A stretch of 64,000 bases of DNA from Hymenobacter terricola (lineage in GTDB: Bacteria > Bacteroidota > Bacteroidia > Cytophagales > Hymenobacteraceae), in assembly GCF_017921975.2 (NCBI RefSeq), contig NZ_JAGEMO020000042.1, forward strand, positions 1-64,000, in the 5' to 3' direction. Positions 17,513 to 26,142 of the stretch are shown here, piece after piece. The position numbers were made by a program, and so were the translations under genes. How positions within the stretch are numbered: the first letter of the stretch is position 1; each line of letters starts with the position of its first letter. The notes beneath the pieces were generated by a model. The model saw nothing but the letters and a program-made list of their open reading frames with translations. It did not search any database and was not told the DNA's origin.

Positions 17513-18094
17513 TTATTCACAGCGGCTCTGCTGGGTGTGGCCGGCACGGTCGTGCCGGTCGGTTTCAACTACTACATCGGCCAGGGCCTGGCCCCCGCTG
17601 GCCGCGGCTACGCGCCGGCAAAACTCCGTCCAGGTGGCTTCCTGCATCAGCTTGCCGCCGCCGAGGGTGTCGTAGGCTAAGGCCACCAGCCCGTCGCGCG
17701 AGCGGGCCGAGGAACGGATTTCAAACCGCAGCGCGTCGGGCCGGCCATCCAGGTAGTGCGTTTCGAAGCGGATGCGGCCCGCCTCGGGGTGGCCTTCGAG
17801 GGTGATAAATTCAAAAAAAGTCGCGCCCACGTCGGTCACGCGCACGCTGCCGTCCCACGGGCCCAGTATTTTAATCTGGAATTCGTCGCCGATTTTCAGT
17901 GGCCCTTCCTGCCCGTCTTTGCGCTTGAAGTCGGCCAGCAGCTCGGGCGAGAAGCTCGGCAGCTTGGTTTGTACCTCGCTCATTAGCTGGGCGGGAGTGC
18001 AACGGGGACGGGCCACATCAATGAAGTAGCGCCGCTCCAGCCACGGCCCGGAACCTTGAGTGACTGGCTGTTCGGAATGCTGGTCGTTTGCCAT
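17513..18094 (-). CDS. DUF1990 family protein (first of a pair)
   Basis: The 193-residue protein has the same core as its neighbour: KIGDEFQIKILGPWDGSVRV, an F-x-F-I-T-L-E-G-H-P-E-A-G-R-I-R-F strand pair, then LRFEIRSSARSRDGL. The C-terminal helix GGGKLMQEATWTEFCRRV differs from the partner. The pair likely arose by duplication and divergence and may act as a heteromer; this is inference. ATG at 18092-18094 is chosen over a TTG at 18115. It is divergent from endonuclease V with only 79 bases between starts. Confidence 0.72.
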   Translation of the reverse strand: MANDQHSEQPVTQGSGPWLERRYFIDVARPRCTPAQLMSEVQTKLPSFSPELLADFKRKDGQEGPLKIGDEFQIKILGPWDGSVRVTDVGATFFEFITLEGHPEAGRIRFETHYLDGRPDALRFEIRSSARSRDGLVALAYDTLGGGKLMQEATWTEFCRRVAAASGGQALADVVVETDRHDRAGHTQQSRCE

Positions 18095-18173
18095 GGTAGT
18101 GTTAGTCAGTGGCAACGTATACGCCGGGCGGCCCCGTAAGATGCTGTATTCCGTTCATTCACTTGCCTCTCCA

Positions 18174-18863
18174 ATGGCTTACTACCGCCCGCCCGGCCCC
18201 CCACCCGACCCCGCCCTCGTCCGAACCCTCACCCAGCAGCAGCACGAAATGCGCCAGCGCGTGCGCCTCGGGCCGCTGCCCCGGGAGCCGCGCCTCATCG
18301 CGGGCTGCGACTCGTCCTTTCCCACGCCCGACGCCATTCTATCGGTGTTTGTGGTGCTGAAATTTCCATCGCTGGAACTGGTTGAGAAAGTCTATAACTA
18401 TGGCCCCGTCGACATGCCCTACGTGCCCGGTTTCCTCTCCTTTCGCGAAGCGCCGAACGTCATCCACGCCTTCGCCAAGCTCCAAAACCAGCCCGATGTG
18501 ATTATGGTGGACGGCCACGGCATTGCGCACCCGCGCCGCATGGGCATCGCCGCGCACCTTGGCGTGCTCCTCGACATGCCCACTTTCGGCGTGGCCAAAC
18601 AGAAGCTGACGGGCGTTTTCACGGAGCCCGGGATGGAGCGCGGCAGCGTAACGCCCCTCACCGATGCCAAAACCGGCGAGTTGATTGGCGAAGTCATCCG
18701 CAGCAAAGACAAGGTGCTGCCGCTGTTCGTGAGCCCCGGCCACCGCTGCGACCAGGCCACCGCCACGCGCCTCACGCTGGCCTGCCTGCGCGGCTACAAA
18801 CTGCCGGAACCCACAAGGTTAGCTGACCATTGGGCCGAACAATTTAAGAAAGAAGTGCGCTAA
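18174..18863 (+). CDS. nfi: Endonuclease V (deoxyinosine 3' endonuclease)
   Basis: The 229-residue enzyme cleaves the second phosphodiester bond 3' of deoxyinosine in DNA and is an RNase H-fold repair nuclease. The family catalytic acids are visible: Asp46 in GCDSSF, Glu92 in VPGFLSFRE and Asp113 in VDGHGIAHPR. The strand-separating wedge region PYVPGFL (residues 82-88) is present. The ATG at 18174 fits the usual length; the longer frame upstream has no family homology. It stands alone, divergent from the DUF1990 pair. Confidence 0.93.
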   Translation: MAYYRPPGPPPDPALVRTLTQQQHEMRQRVRLGPLPREPRLIAGCDSSFPTPDAILSVFVVLKFPSLELVEKVYNYGPVDMPYVPGFLSFREAPNVIHAFAKLQNQPDVIMVDGHGIAHPRRMGIAAHLGVLLDMPTFGVAKQKLTGVFTEPGMERGSVTPLTDAKTGELIGEVIRSKDKVLPLFVSPGHRCDQATATRLTLACLRGYKLPEPTRLADHWAEQFKKEVR

Positions 18864-18893
18864 CTACCGAATCAAAAAACTACCGAATCAAAA
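18864..18893 (+). repeat. Short tandem repeat after endonuclease V
   Basis: CTACCGAATCAAAA occurs twice with a 16-base period (18864-18877 and 18880-18893), directly after the stop codon. No function is apparent. Confidence 0.6.
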
Positions 18894-18914
18894 CTGCCAT
18901 AACGAGCTTGTCTG

Positions 18915-19291
18915 GTGCGACTCGCGAACCAAAAAGGGCCGACCGGCACGGCCTGCCCTTTTCCAGGTGATGGCGCTGGAGGGGGCGCAGGTGGCGGCAC
19001 TAATCCCGCTGCTGTCAACATCGGAATGGCATTCAAAGTCTTCGGTACCAGCATACTGGTGGCTACACGCGTGGGCCAGCCGGGGCCCAGTGCCTTCAGC
19101 ATGGAGGCCAGCCTGGTGCCCGCTACCGAGGCGGCACACGTCATCCTCCACCAGCTGAAAGGGCGGGCCGAGCTGCTGCTCACTGACCTCAACGGCCGCC
19201 AGGCCTGGCCTGGCCATGGGTATCTATCTGCTGAAACCCGCACGCGGGAAGGCAGCGCACGATCCCGCCTCGTGAAAGAACAGGCATTTTT
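18915..19291 (+). pseudogene. Remnant of a T9SS C-terminal sorting domain
   Basis: No intact gene fits this stretch between endonuclease V and the convergent synthetase-like gene. The plus strand holds pieces of a type IX sorting domain: ASLVPATEAAHVILHQLKGR then ELLLTDLNGRQAW in one frame, LAMGIYLLKPARGKAAH in the next, and RLVKE back in the first. Together they follow the usual order of such a domain (strand, L-T-D-L-x-G-R, G-I-Y-L-L, R-L-V-K). At least two indels separate them and the upstream passenger protein is missing. It is a decayed end of a once-secreted protein. Confidence 0.5.
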
Positions 19292-19299
19292 CCTACGCA

Positions 19300-20181
19300 T
19301 CATCGCGGTGCGGGAAAGTGGTGCACGGCCTGTTGCAGGGTCGCCAACGATTCCGCCACTGGCGTTGCATGGCAGCCCAGCAATTGGGCCACGGCCGCAA
19401 ATACGGCTTGCTTCCCTTGTGCCTGCGTCAAAATCCCGGAGTCCAACGGCAGCTGCTGCGACTTGGAGAGCTTCTGGCCGGCTGCGTTGGTCAGCAGCGG
19501 GTGATGATAAAACTGAACCCGCAAAGCGTTAAATACGGCCGTTTCCGACAGCTGGCTGGCCAGCCAAAGCTGCGCGGCGGTACTGGGCTTCAAATCCAGT
19601 CCGCGCACAATCATATTGGTGCCAAGGCGCAGGTCATCCACCACCGAAGCTACCTGATAAGCCGCTACGCCGTCTTTTTTGCGAATCACGAAGTCCGGCA
19701 TTAGTGAGCCGAGCGGCACAGTAATTTGGCCCTGCCAGGCATCAGGCAAGCTGATTTCGGTGCCTGGCGCAACATGCGCCCGCCACGCCGCGCCGGGCGT
19801 TTCGAGGGAAACGGCTGCTTCCGTTCCGTTGGTGCGCGAGCGCGTGCTGGCCCGCACGAGGCCGGGCCGTTGGGCCAGCCGCCGCAGCACGGCGTTGTAG
19901 TCGGGCAGGTGCAGCAGCTGCGAGTGGTGGCGCAGAAAATCATCGGGGCCGGTGGGGCCGTGGTCGTAATCGATGCCCAGCCAGTCGATGACGCGGAAAA
20001 TATTATCGAGGTACGCCGGGCGCAGGCGGGCGCGGTCCAGGTCGTCGATGCGCAGGTGCAAGGTGCCGCCCGTCCGCCGCGTAAGCAGCCAGGTCAGCAC
20101 AAAATTCACGGCATTGCCGAGGTGCAGAAAACCGCTGGGCGTGGGCGCGAGGCGCGAAACAACGGGCAGCTTTTCCGGCAT
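19300..20181 (-). CDS. Glutamyl-tRNA synthetase-like protein (GluQ-RS type) without the zinc cysteines
   Basis: The 293-residue class I synthetase-like protein has the HIGH motif as FLHLGN (residues 18-23) and the KMSKS motif as KLSKS (about residue 236). It lacks an anticodon-binding domain, as in glutamyl-Q tRNA(Asp) synthetases that modify queuosine in tRNA(Asp). The segment that normally carries a Cys-x-Cys and a later Cys zinc site reads VRASTRSRTNGTEAAVS and contains none of them. Either this lineage dispensed with zinc or the enzyme is altered. ATG at 20179-20181 is chosen over a TTG at 20196. Confidence 0.75.
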   Translation of the reverse strand: MPEKLPVVSRLAPTPSGFLHLGNAVNFVLTWLLTRRTGGTLHLRIDDLDRARLRPAYLDNIFRVIDWLGIDYDHGPTGPDDFLRHHSQLLHLPDYNAVLRRLAQRPGLVRASTRSRTNGTEAAVSLETPGAAWRAHVAPGTEISLPDAWQGQITVPLGSLMPDFVIRKKDGVAAYQVASVVDDLRLGTNMIVRGLDLKPSTAAQLWLASQLSETAVFNALRVQFYHHPLLTNAAGQKLSKSQQLPLDSGILTQAQGKQAVFAAVAQLLGCHATPVAESLATLQQAVHHFPAPR

Positions 20182-20202
20182 TTTCAGCAATAACAAGCCC
20201 GG

Positions 20203-20595
20203 CTACAGGCTCCAATCGGCGTATTGAAGCACCACGCGGTAGCCATCGGGGTCTTCAAAAGTACACCCTTGCAGGTTCCAGTAAGGGTTGTACGATGTCA
20301 CGGGCGAGTAACCGGCTGCTATCATGCGCTCGACGGCGGCGTGCCAGATTTCGTGGTCGGGCAGGTAGAAAACGAGCAGGTTATCCGGCGTTGGGGCCCG
20401 GCCCACAGTGTGGCCGGGCTGGTGCGTGAATTCGAGATGGTAGGGCGCTTGCAGCAGGCCCACCATCACGCCCGAAAACCCGTCGTGGTCAGTGAAAGAC
20501 ATCAAGTGATGCAGGCCCAGGCCATCACAATAAAACCGAAGCAGAGCCGTCAGGTTGTCGGTGGGCCGAGCAACGCGGAGCGTGGGGGTAATCAT
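20203..20595 (-). CDS. VOC family (glyoxalase/bleomycin-resistance fold) protein
   Basis: The 130-residue protein has the paired beta-alpha-beta-beta-beta pattern of vicinal-oxygen-chelate proteins: RVARPTDNLTALLRFYCDGL at the start, HHLEFT-like strand YHLEFTHQPGH, and the C-terminal FEDPDGYRVVLQ. The last motif and the Glu in the mid strand are usual metal positions. The substrate cannot be told. It lies 21 bases upstream of the synthetase-like gene on the same strand. Confidence 0.85.
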   Translation of the reverse strand: MITPTLRVARPTDNLTALLRFYCDGLGLHHLMSFTDHDGFSGVMVGLLQAPYHLEFTHQPGHTVGRAPTPDNLLVFYLPDHEIWHAAVERMIAAGYSPVTSYNPYWNLQGCTFEDPDGYRVVLQYADWSL

Positions 20596-20709
20596 GGCAA
20601 TTTGGGAAAAAGGCGCCGATTAACCCGCACCTTCCGAGAGCTAATTAAACCAGAGCCTTAGCACCAGGTCTTCCTAATAATACAACAGACCGCCGTGAAA
20701 AATTTTATA

Positions 20710-22041
20710 ATGATGAGAAATACTTTACTTTTTCTAGGATTTTTATTTCTAATGCTGCCCGTTCGCGTCGCAAAAGCCCAACCCTCAGCCCTCTACTTTC
20801 CGCCCGCCACGGGCACTACCTGGGCCACCACCACGCCCGCCACCCTGGGCTGGTGCCAGCCGCAGCTCGATTCACTCCTGGCCTTTGCGGGCCGCAAAAG
20901 CAGCAAGTCGCTGCTTATCCTGAAGGACGGCCGCATGGTGGTGGAGCATTACTACGGCACCTACACCGCCGATTCGGCCTGGTACTGGGCCTCGGCGGGC
21001 AAGTCGCTCACGGCCACGCTGGTGGGCCTGGCGCAGCAGGATGGCATTTTGAGCCTCAACGACAGCACCTCGCGCTATCTCGGCCGCTGGACCAGCGCCA
21101 CCCGCCCGCAGCAGCGCCAGATTCTCATCCGTCACCAACTCACGATGACCACCGGGCTCGACGACTCGCCGCCCGCGCCCTGCGACAACGAGAGCACCAC
21201 GCCCGGCTGCCTGCTCTACCTCGCCCCGCCCGCCACGCGCTGGGCTTACCACACCGGCGCCTACCGCACCCTGCAGGACGTGCTGGTGCAGGCCAGCGGC
21301 GCGGCCAATATAACCACCTACACCAGCCAGCGCCTGGGCACCCGCATCGGCATGACGGGCCTGTGGGCCAACGATGTATTCTACAGCAAGGCCCGCAGCA
21401 TGGCCCGCTTCGGCCTGTTCATCCTGGCGCGGGGCTCCTGGAACGGCACCCAAATCCTGACCGATACGGCCTACTTCCGCCGCATGACCACGCCCAGCCA
21501 AACCATCAACCGCAGCTACGGCTACCTCTGGTGGCTCAACGGCCAGAGCAGCTACCGCCTGCCCGGCTCACAGTTCAATTTCCCCGGCGCGGTTATCCCC
21601 TCGGCCCCGGCCGACATGATTGCCGCCCTTGGCAAAAACGACCAGAAGGTGTACGTGGTGCCCAGCCTGGGACTGGTGGTGGTGCGCCAGGGCAATACCG
21701 CCGGGGCCAGCCGCCTGGCCGCCTCGTCGTTTGACAACGAACTCTGGACCAAAATCATGGCCGTGTTCTGCCGCCCCACCGCCACTGCGGCTGCGGCCGA
21801 GGCCGCCGGCTTCCTGGCCTTCCCCAACCCCGCCACCGAAACCCTGACCCTGCGCCAGCCGGCCAAAACCGCCGCTGCCGTGCGGCTGCTCGACGCCCTG
21901 GGCCGCGAAATAGTGCACCAATCAACGACCGGAGCAGAAACGTCCGTTTCGGTCGCCATGCTCGCCCCCGGCCTTTATACCGCGCAATGGCTGGATGGCA
22001 GCGGGCGCATCCTGATGAGCCGGAAGGTGGCGCGCCAGTAG
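20710..22041 (+). CDS. Exported serine hydrolase (beta-lactamase fold) with T9SS sorting domain
   Basis: The 443-residue protein has a signal peptide (ending AKAQ), a class C beta-lactamase-like domain with the nucleophile motif S95-A-G-K98 and Y-H-T at the position of the Y-x-N triad, and a C-terminal type IX sorting domain from about residue 365 (FLAFPNPATETLTL, VRLLDALGREI, LAPGLYTAQW, SRKVARQ). It should pass the outer membrane by the T9SS and be surface attached or released. Esterase or peptidase activity is likely, the substrate unknown. A GTG at 20695 is an alternative start. Confidence 0.88.
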   Translation: MMRNTLLFLGFLFLMLPVRVAKAQPSALYFPPATGTTWATTTPATLGWCQPQLDSLLAFAGRKSSKSLLILKDGRMVVEHYYGTYTADSAWYWASAGKSLTATLVGLAQQDGILSLNDSTSRYLGRWTSATRPQQRQILIRHQLTMTTGLDDSPPAPCDNESTTPGCLLYLAPPATRWAYHTGAYRTLQDVLVQASGAANITTYTSQRLGTRIGMTGLWANDVFYSKARSMARFGLFILARGSWNGTQILTDTAYFRRMTTPSQTINRSYGYLWWLNGQSSYRLPGSQFNFPGAVIPSAPADMIAALGKNDQKVYVVPSLGLVVVRQGNTAGASRLAASSFDNELWTKIMAVFCRPTATAAAAEAAGFLAFPNPATETLTLRQPAKTAAAVRLLDALGREIVHQSTTGAETSVSVAMLAPGLYTAQWLDGSGRILMSRKVARQ

Positions 22042-22080
22042 AAGTTCCACAAAAAGGGCGGTGCCTTGCTGGTCAGTGCG

Positions 22081-22088
22081 TAAGTTTG
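22081..22088 (+). promoter_or_regulatory. -7 box upstream of nuoM
   Basis: TAAGTTTG is an exact TAnnTTTG match 56 bases before the nuoM ATG. No -33 TTG at proper spacing was found, so this is tentative. Confidence 0.3.
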
Positions 22089-22143
22089 CGGTCAATTTGC
22101 GGGCCGGTTTCCCGGCCCCGCTGCTGCCCTCCTGCTATTGCCG

Positions 22144-23610
22144 ATGCTGACTGCTGTCCTGCTTTTCCTCCCTTTGGCCGCCGCGCTGCTGCTGCTATTC
22201 GTAAAGGGAGCCGCCGCCCGCGCCCTTGCTTTCGGGGCCTCGCTCCTTGAATTCGTCGTCGCGGCCTACGCCGCTTTCGACTTCACCCGCCACGGCTCAG
22301 CCGCCTATAACCTCAATTATAGCTGGATTCCGTCGGCCGGCATCACCTTCCACATCGGGCTCGATGGGCTGAGCCTGTTGATGGTATTACTCACCACGTT
22401 CCTGGTTCCGCTGATATTGCTGTCGGCCTTCAAGCGCGACTACGACAACCCGTCGACCTTCTACGCCCTCGTGCTGTTCATGCAGACGGGCCTGCTGGGC
22501 GTGTTTCTCTCGCTCGATGCCTTCCTGTTCTACTTCTTCTGGGAAGTGGCCCTCATTCCGATTTACCTGCTGGCCGGGGCCTGGGGCGGCGAGCGCCGCA
22601 TCGCCATCACCCTCAAGTTTTTCCTTTATACCGTCGTCGGCTCGCTGCTGATGCTGGCCGGCTTCGTGTACCTGTACCTGCAAACCGGCCCCGCCGCCGG
22701 CTCGCTGGCCCAGCACTCGTCGGAGCTGTCGGCTTTCTACAGCCTCAAGCTCAGCGCCTCGGAGCAGTCGTGGCTGTTCTGGCTGATTTTCGCGGCCTTC
22801 GCCGTGAAGATGCCCATCTTCCCCTTCCACACCTGGCAGCCCGATACGTATACCGAAGCGCCCGCGCCCGCCACCATGCTGCTCTCGGGCATCATGCTGA
22901 AAATGGGCATCTACGGCACCATGCGCTGGCTGCTGCCGGTGGTGCCGCTCGGCGTGAGCCAGTGGCAGAAGCCGGTTATCATCCTCTCCGTCATCGGCAT
23001 TATCTACGGGGCCATCATCGCCATTCGCCAGCGCGATGTGAAGCGGCTCATGGCCTACTCGTCCCTCTCCCACGTGGGGCTGATGGCGGCCGGCGTGTTC
23101 TCGCTCACCCAAATCGGCCTGCAGGGCGCGGTGATTCAGATGCTGGCCCACGGCGTGAACATCGTCGGCATGTTCTTCGTGGCCGATGCCATTGAGCGCC
23201 GCACCGGCACCCGCCACATCCCCGACCTCGGCGGTCTCACCCGCCGCACGCCCATTCTCTCGGTGTGCTTCCTGATAATGCTGCTCAGCACCGTGGCCCT
23301 GCCCCTCACCGGCGGGTTTGTGGGCGAGTTCCTGCTGCTGGCCGGGATGTACCAGTACAACGCCTGGGTGGGTGCCATTGCGGGCCTCACCATCATTTTC
23401 TCGGCCGTATACCTGCTGCGCATGTTCCAGCGCGTGATGCTCGGCCCCGATTCGTCCTTCTCCGAAACCATCACCGACCTCACCGGCGGCGAGCTGCTGA
23501 TTATGGTGCCGCTCATCGTGCTGGTGTTCTGGATTGGTTTGTTTCCGAACACGTTCCTGCACATCTCGGAGCCGGCCGTGACGAATATCCTGGCGCTGGT
23601 CGGGCGGTAA
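22144..23610 (+). CDS. nuoM: NADH-quinone oxidoreductase subunit M
   Basis: The 488-residue polytopic membrane protein is an antiporter-like proton channel of respiratory complex I. Family features are the conserved Glu in FYFFWEVALIPIYLLAG, the Lys in FFLYTVVGS region and the quinone oxidoreductase motif KMPIFPFHTWQPDTYTEAP. About 13-14 hydrophobic helices fit the family length. ATG at 22144 is preferred over a TTG two codons earlier. Only nuoN follows; nuoL, which normally precedes nuoM, is not here, so the complex I operon is split or its other part lies elsewhere. Confidence 0.94.
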   Translation: MLTAVLLFLPLAAALLLLFVKGAAARALAFGASLLEFVVAAYAAFDFTRHGSAAYNLNYSWIPSAGITFHIGLDGLSLLMVLLTTFLVPLILLSAFKRDYDNPSTFYALVLFMQTGLLGVFLSLDAFLFYFFWEVALIPIYLLAGAWGGERRIAITLKFFLYTVVGSLLMLAGFVYLYLQTGPAAGSLAQHSSELSAFYSLKLSASEQSWLFWLIFAAFAVKMPIFPFHTWQPDTYTEAPAPATMLLSGIMLKMGIYGTMRWLLPVVPLGVSQWQKPVIILSVIGIIYGAIIAIRQRDVKRLMAYSSLSHVGLMAAGVFSLTQIGLQGAVIQMLAHGVNIVGMFFVADAIERRTGTRHIPDLGGLTRRTPILSVCFLIMLLSTVALPLTGGFVGEFLLLAGMYQYNAWVGAIAGLTIIFSAVYLLRMFQRVMLGPDSSFSETITDLTGGELLIMVPLIVLVFWIGLFPNTFLHISEPAVTNILALVGR

Positions 23611-23613
23611 AAG

Positions 23614-23710
23614 AACGTCATGCAGAGCGCAGCGAAGCATCTCGCTCGTATCGTTGAACGATTAAATTACTACCCCGAGCGAGATGCTTCGCTGCGCTCT
23701 GCATGACGTT
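23614..23710. repeat. Dispersed palindrome, copy B
   Basis: Arms at about 23614-23648 and 23677-23710 around a roughly 28-base AT-rich loop. The arms contain CGTCATGCAGAGCGCAGC and GAAGCATCTCGCTC and pair almost perfectly. It starts 3 bases after the nuoM stop and ends 34 bases before the nuoN start, so it would form a large hairpin inside a nuoM-nuoN transcript. Confidence 0.88.
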
Positions 23711-23744
23711 CGCCGTCAGTCGGACGTTCTTATTTGAAGCCAAC

Positions 23745-25145
23745 ATGACCTCCATCATTCTCCTCTCCGTCTTCGGCATTCTCAACCTGTTCCTGGGCTT
23801 TTTGCGCTCGAATAAGGTGCTGCTGCCCGGCGCCATGCTGCTGCTGCTGGCCGTGTTCGGGGCCAATTATGCCGACTGGAACGTCGTGCACGCCCCCTAC
23901 TTCAACAACATGCTGGTGGTGGACAACTACACGGTGGCCTTCACCGGCATCGTGCTATTGACGACCATCCTGCTGCTGCCCTTCTCGCGCAGCTACGTGG
24001 TAGCGGGCGAGCCGAACCTGGCCGAATACTACGCCCTGCTCCTCTTCTCGCTGGTTGGGGCCATCATGATGATTGGCTACGACCACCTGCTGATGCTTTT
24101 CGTGGGCATCGAAATCCTGAGCATCAGCATGTACGTGCTGGCCGGCAGCAACAAGCGCGACTCGCGCTCGAATGAAGCCGCGCTGAAATACTTCCTCATG
24201 GGCGCCTTTGCCACCGGCATTCTGCTCTTCGGCGTGGCGCTGCTGTATGGCGCCACGGGCACGTTTGTCCTCTCGCAGCTCGCCACGGCCGTAGCTAATC
24301 CGGCCAATGCCAGCCTGCAACCAATGCTCTACATCGGCATTCTGATGATGATTATCGGTATCGGCTTCAAGGTCTCGGCCGCGCCGTTCCACTTCTGGAC
24401 GCCCGACGTGTACGAGGGCGCGCCCACCTTCTTCACCGCCTTCATGAGCACCGTGGTGAAAACGGCTGGTTTCGCCGCCTTCCTCAAGCTGCTGGCCGTG
24501 GCCCTGCCCGCCGCTCAGGGTTTCTGGATGCCCACCATTCAGGCCATGTGCGCCCTCACGCTGCTGCTCGGCAACGTGGGCGCGGCCGCCCAAACTAATA
24601 CCAAGCGCATGCTGGCCTACTCCAGCGTGAGCCACGCCGGCTACCTGCTCATCGGCCTCGTGGCCAGCAAGGGCGTGCTGACTGGTGATGCTGCCAGCGG
24701 CATTTTCTTCTACTCGCTGGCCTATTCCATTGCCACGGTGGCCTCGTTCGGCGTGCTGAAACTGGTGAGCGACCACCGCCGGCACGACGGCTACGCCGGC
24801 CTCAACGGCCTGGGCAAAACCAACCCGCTGCTGGCCTTCGTGATGACGGCGTCCATGCTCTCGCTGGCCGGCATTCCGCTCACGGGCGGCTTCTTTGGGA
24901 AGTTCTTTTTGCTGGCGGCGGCCGTGGGCCAGGGCTACATCGGCCTCGTCGTGTTCGCCCTCATCATGAGCATGGTGGGCCTGTACTACTACCTGCGGCC
25001 AATTATCGCCATGTACATGCAGCCCGCGCCGGAGGATGCCACGCCCGTTCCGGTGGATGGGATTCAGACGGTGACGCTCGTGGTGCTGGCCTTGCTCACC
25101 ATTGCGCTGGGCATCGTACCGGGCTTTATGAGCGGCATTTTGTAG
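23745..25145 (+). CDS. nuoN: NADH-quinone oxidoreductase subunit N
   Basis: The 466-residue membrane subunit of complex I belongs to the antiporter-like family. Visible are the conserved Glu in LLMLFVGIEILSISMYVLAG, a Lys in AALKYFLMGAFATGI and the proton-channel signature KVSAAPFHFWTPDVYEGAP. It works with NuoM and NuoL in proton pumping. The ATG at 23745 (MTSIILLS) is chosen because the longer frame begins inside the palindrome. A terminator follows 20 bases after the stop. Confidence 0.94.
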   Translation: MTSIILLSVFGILNLFLGFLRSNKVLLPGAMLLLLAVFGANYADWNVVHAPYFNNMLVVDNYTVAFTGIVLLTTILLLPFSRSYVVAGEPNLAEYYALLLFSLVGAIMMIGYDHLLMLFVGIEILSISMYVLAGSNKRDSRSNEAALKYFLMGAFATGILLFGVALLYGATGTFVLSQLATAVANPANASLQPMLYIGILMMIIGIGFKVSAAPFHFWTPDVYEGAPTFFTAFMSTVVKTAGFAAFLKLLAVALPAAQGFWMPTIQAMCALTLLLGNVGAAAQTNTKRMLAYSSVSHAGYLLIGLVASKGVLTGDAASGIFFYSLAYSIATVASFGVLKLVSDHRRHDGYAGLNGLGKTNPLLAFVMTASMLSLAGIPLTGGFFGKFFLLAAAVGQGYIGLVVFALIMSMVGLYYYLRPIIAMYMQPAPEDATPVPVDGIQTVTLVVLALLTIALGIVPGFMSGIL

Positions 25146-25164
25146 AATCGAATTTCGATTGAAT

Positions 25165-25196
25165 AAAAAAGGCGACCTATTCGGGTCGCCTTTTTT
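25165..25196 (+). terminator. Intrinsic terminator after nuoN
   Basis: 13-bp perfect arms (25165-25177 and 25184-25196) with A6 on the left and T6 on the right, 20 bases after the nuoN stop. Confidence 0.88.
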
Positions 25197-25274
25197 AATT
25201 TGTTTGGGGTTGTTCTAAAGTCCTGGAAGCACCTACCTTCAGACCTGATTTCGACAACAAACCGGCTGCTTCTG

Positions 25275-26120
25275 ATGCTTCGTCTACCCCTTCGCGCTCT
25301 GACAGGAATCCTGCTCATCTGGTCGTTAGCAGTTGGCTGCGAAAGCAAGAAAGCTCCGGTAACTACTGAAACACCAGCTTCGGCAGCTGCATCGAAGCTG
25401 CTGACCGATACCATTGCCGCTGCTCCCGTCACTACTGCTGATACGGTAACTGAAGTGGCGCAGGAATCCCCTTCAGGCGATGTGCCCGCACTGCATATCC
25501 CGTTTGAGGAACGCAAGACGGTAGCGCCGGGCCTGGTCGTTATTGTCAAGTCTATCCGCCCGGCGGATACGGCTATTATTCGTGAGCCGAGCGACTTGAA
25601 ACTGACTTTTACCATCAAGCGCAATAACAAGGTTGTCTACCGCGACACTGCTAATGACGGCTTGATGTACGATTACTATGCGATGCCGAGCACCAAGAAG
25701 CTTTATCCAATCTGGGTATCAACTGGTGAGGGCAATGGTGAACTACTCGTTGCTTTCAACAACCGTCCATCCCTTGAATTAGCCCGACGTTTCTACATTC
25801 TCAATGGCCAGGTAGCAAAAATTGATACGCTGCCGGCATTCAATGGTCCTGCTAAGGACTGGGACCAGGATGGTAAGCTGGAATACAATGGAATCGAGGA
25901 TTCCGGCGAAGTATGGGCCGATGAACAAGGGCACCATCGGATTGCGTACAATCCTGCACTGTATTATGAAATCCGCCCTGTAGGTCTAGTGCTTGATTCG
26001 GCCCTTACGGAACGTAAAGCGCGGGCAGACTACGGCGTCTTTCAAGGATTTCATTACGCTGGAAGTCCTGGCGTTTTATTCAGCAAACTGCCCAAGAATA
26101 GCCGCTTGCGGCAACCATGA
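25275..26120 (+). CDS. Lipoprotein of unknown function
   Basis: The 281-residue product has a basic start, a hydrophobic stretch and a lipobox SLAVGC (Cys about residue 22). A Thr/Ala-rich linker (about residues 26-70) is followed by a beta-rich domain with a possible EF-hand-like or Ca-binding stretch DWDQDGKLEYNGIED. The second half is acidic and ends in KNSRLRQP. Base composition is less GC-rich than its neighbours, so it may have been acquired. The ATG at 25275 is preferred since it directly precedes the signal peptide. No family was recognised. Confidence 0.65.
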   Translation: MLRLPLRALTGILLIWSLAVGCESKKAPVTTETPASAAASKLLTDTIAAAPVTTADTVTEVAQESPSGDVPALHIPFEERKTVAPGLVVIVKSIRPADTAIIREPSDLKLTFTIKRNNKVVYRDTANDGLMYDYYAMPSTKKLYPIWVSTGEGNGELLVAFNNRPSLELARRFYILNGQVAKIDTLPAFNGPAKDWDQDGKLEYNGIEDSGEVWADEQGHHRIAYNPALYYEIRPVGLVLDSALTERKARADYGVFQGFHYAGSPGVLFSKLPKNSRLRQP

Positions 26121-26142
26121 ATCAACGGAGAAACAAGCTTAA

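Noticed and set aside
20710-22041. Antibiotic-resistance beta-lactamase
   Set aside because: It has the S-x-x-K fold but a T9SS sorting domain and an altered Y-x-N triad, so a surface esterase/peptidase is more likely than resistance.
22387-23640. 417-codon frame antisense to nuoM
   Set aside because: nuoM is intact with all family motifs; the frame ends in palindrome B and has His/Gln-rich shadow composition.
23703-23744. Earlier start for nuoN
   Set aside because: These codons come from the right arm of the palindrome and are not hydrophobic as NuoN requires; the ATG at 23745 matches the family.
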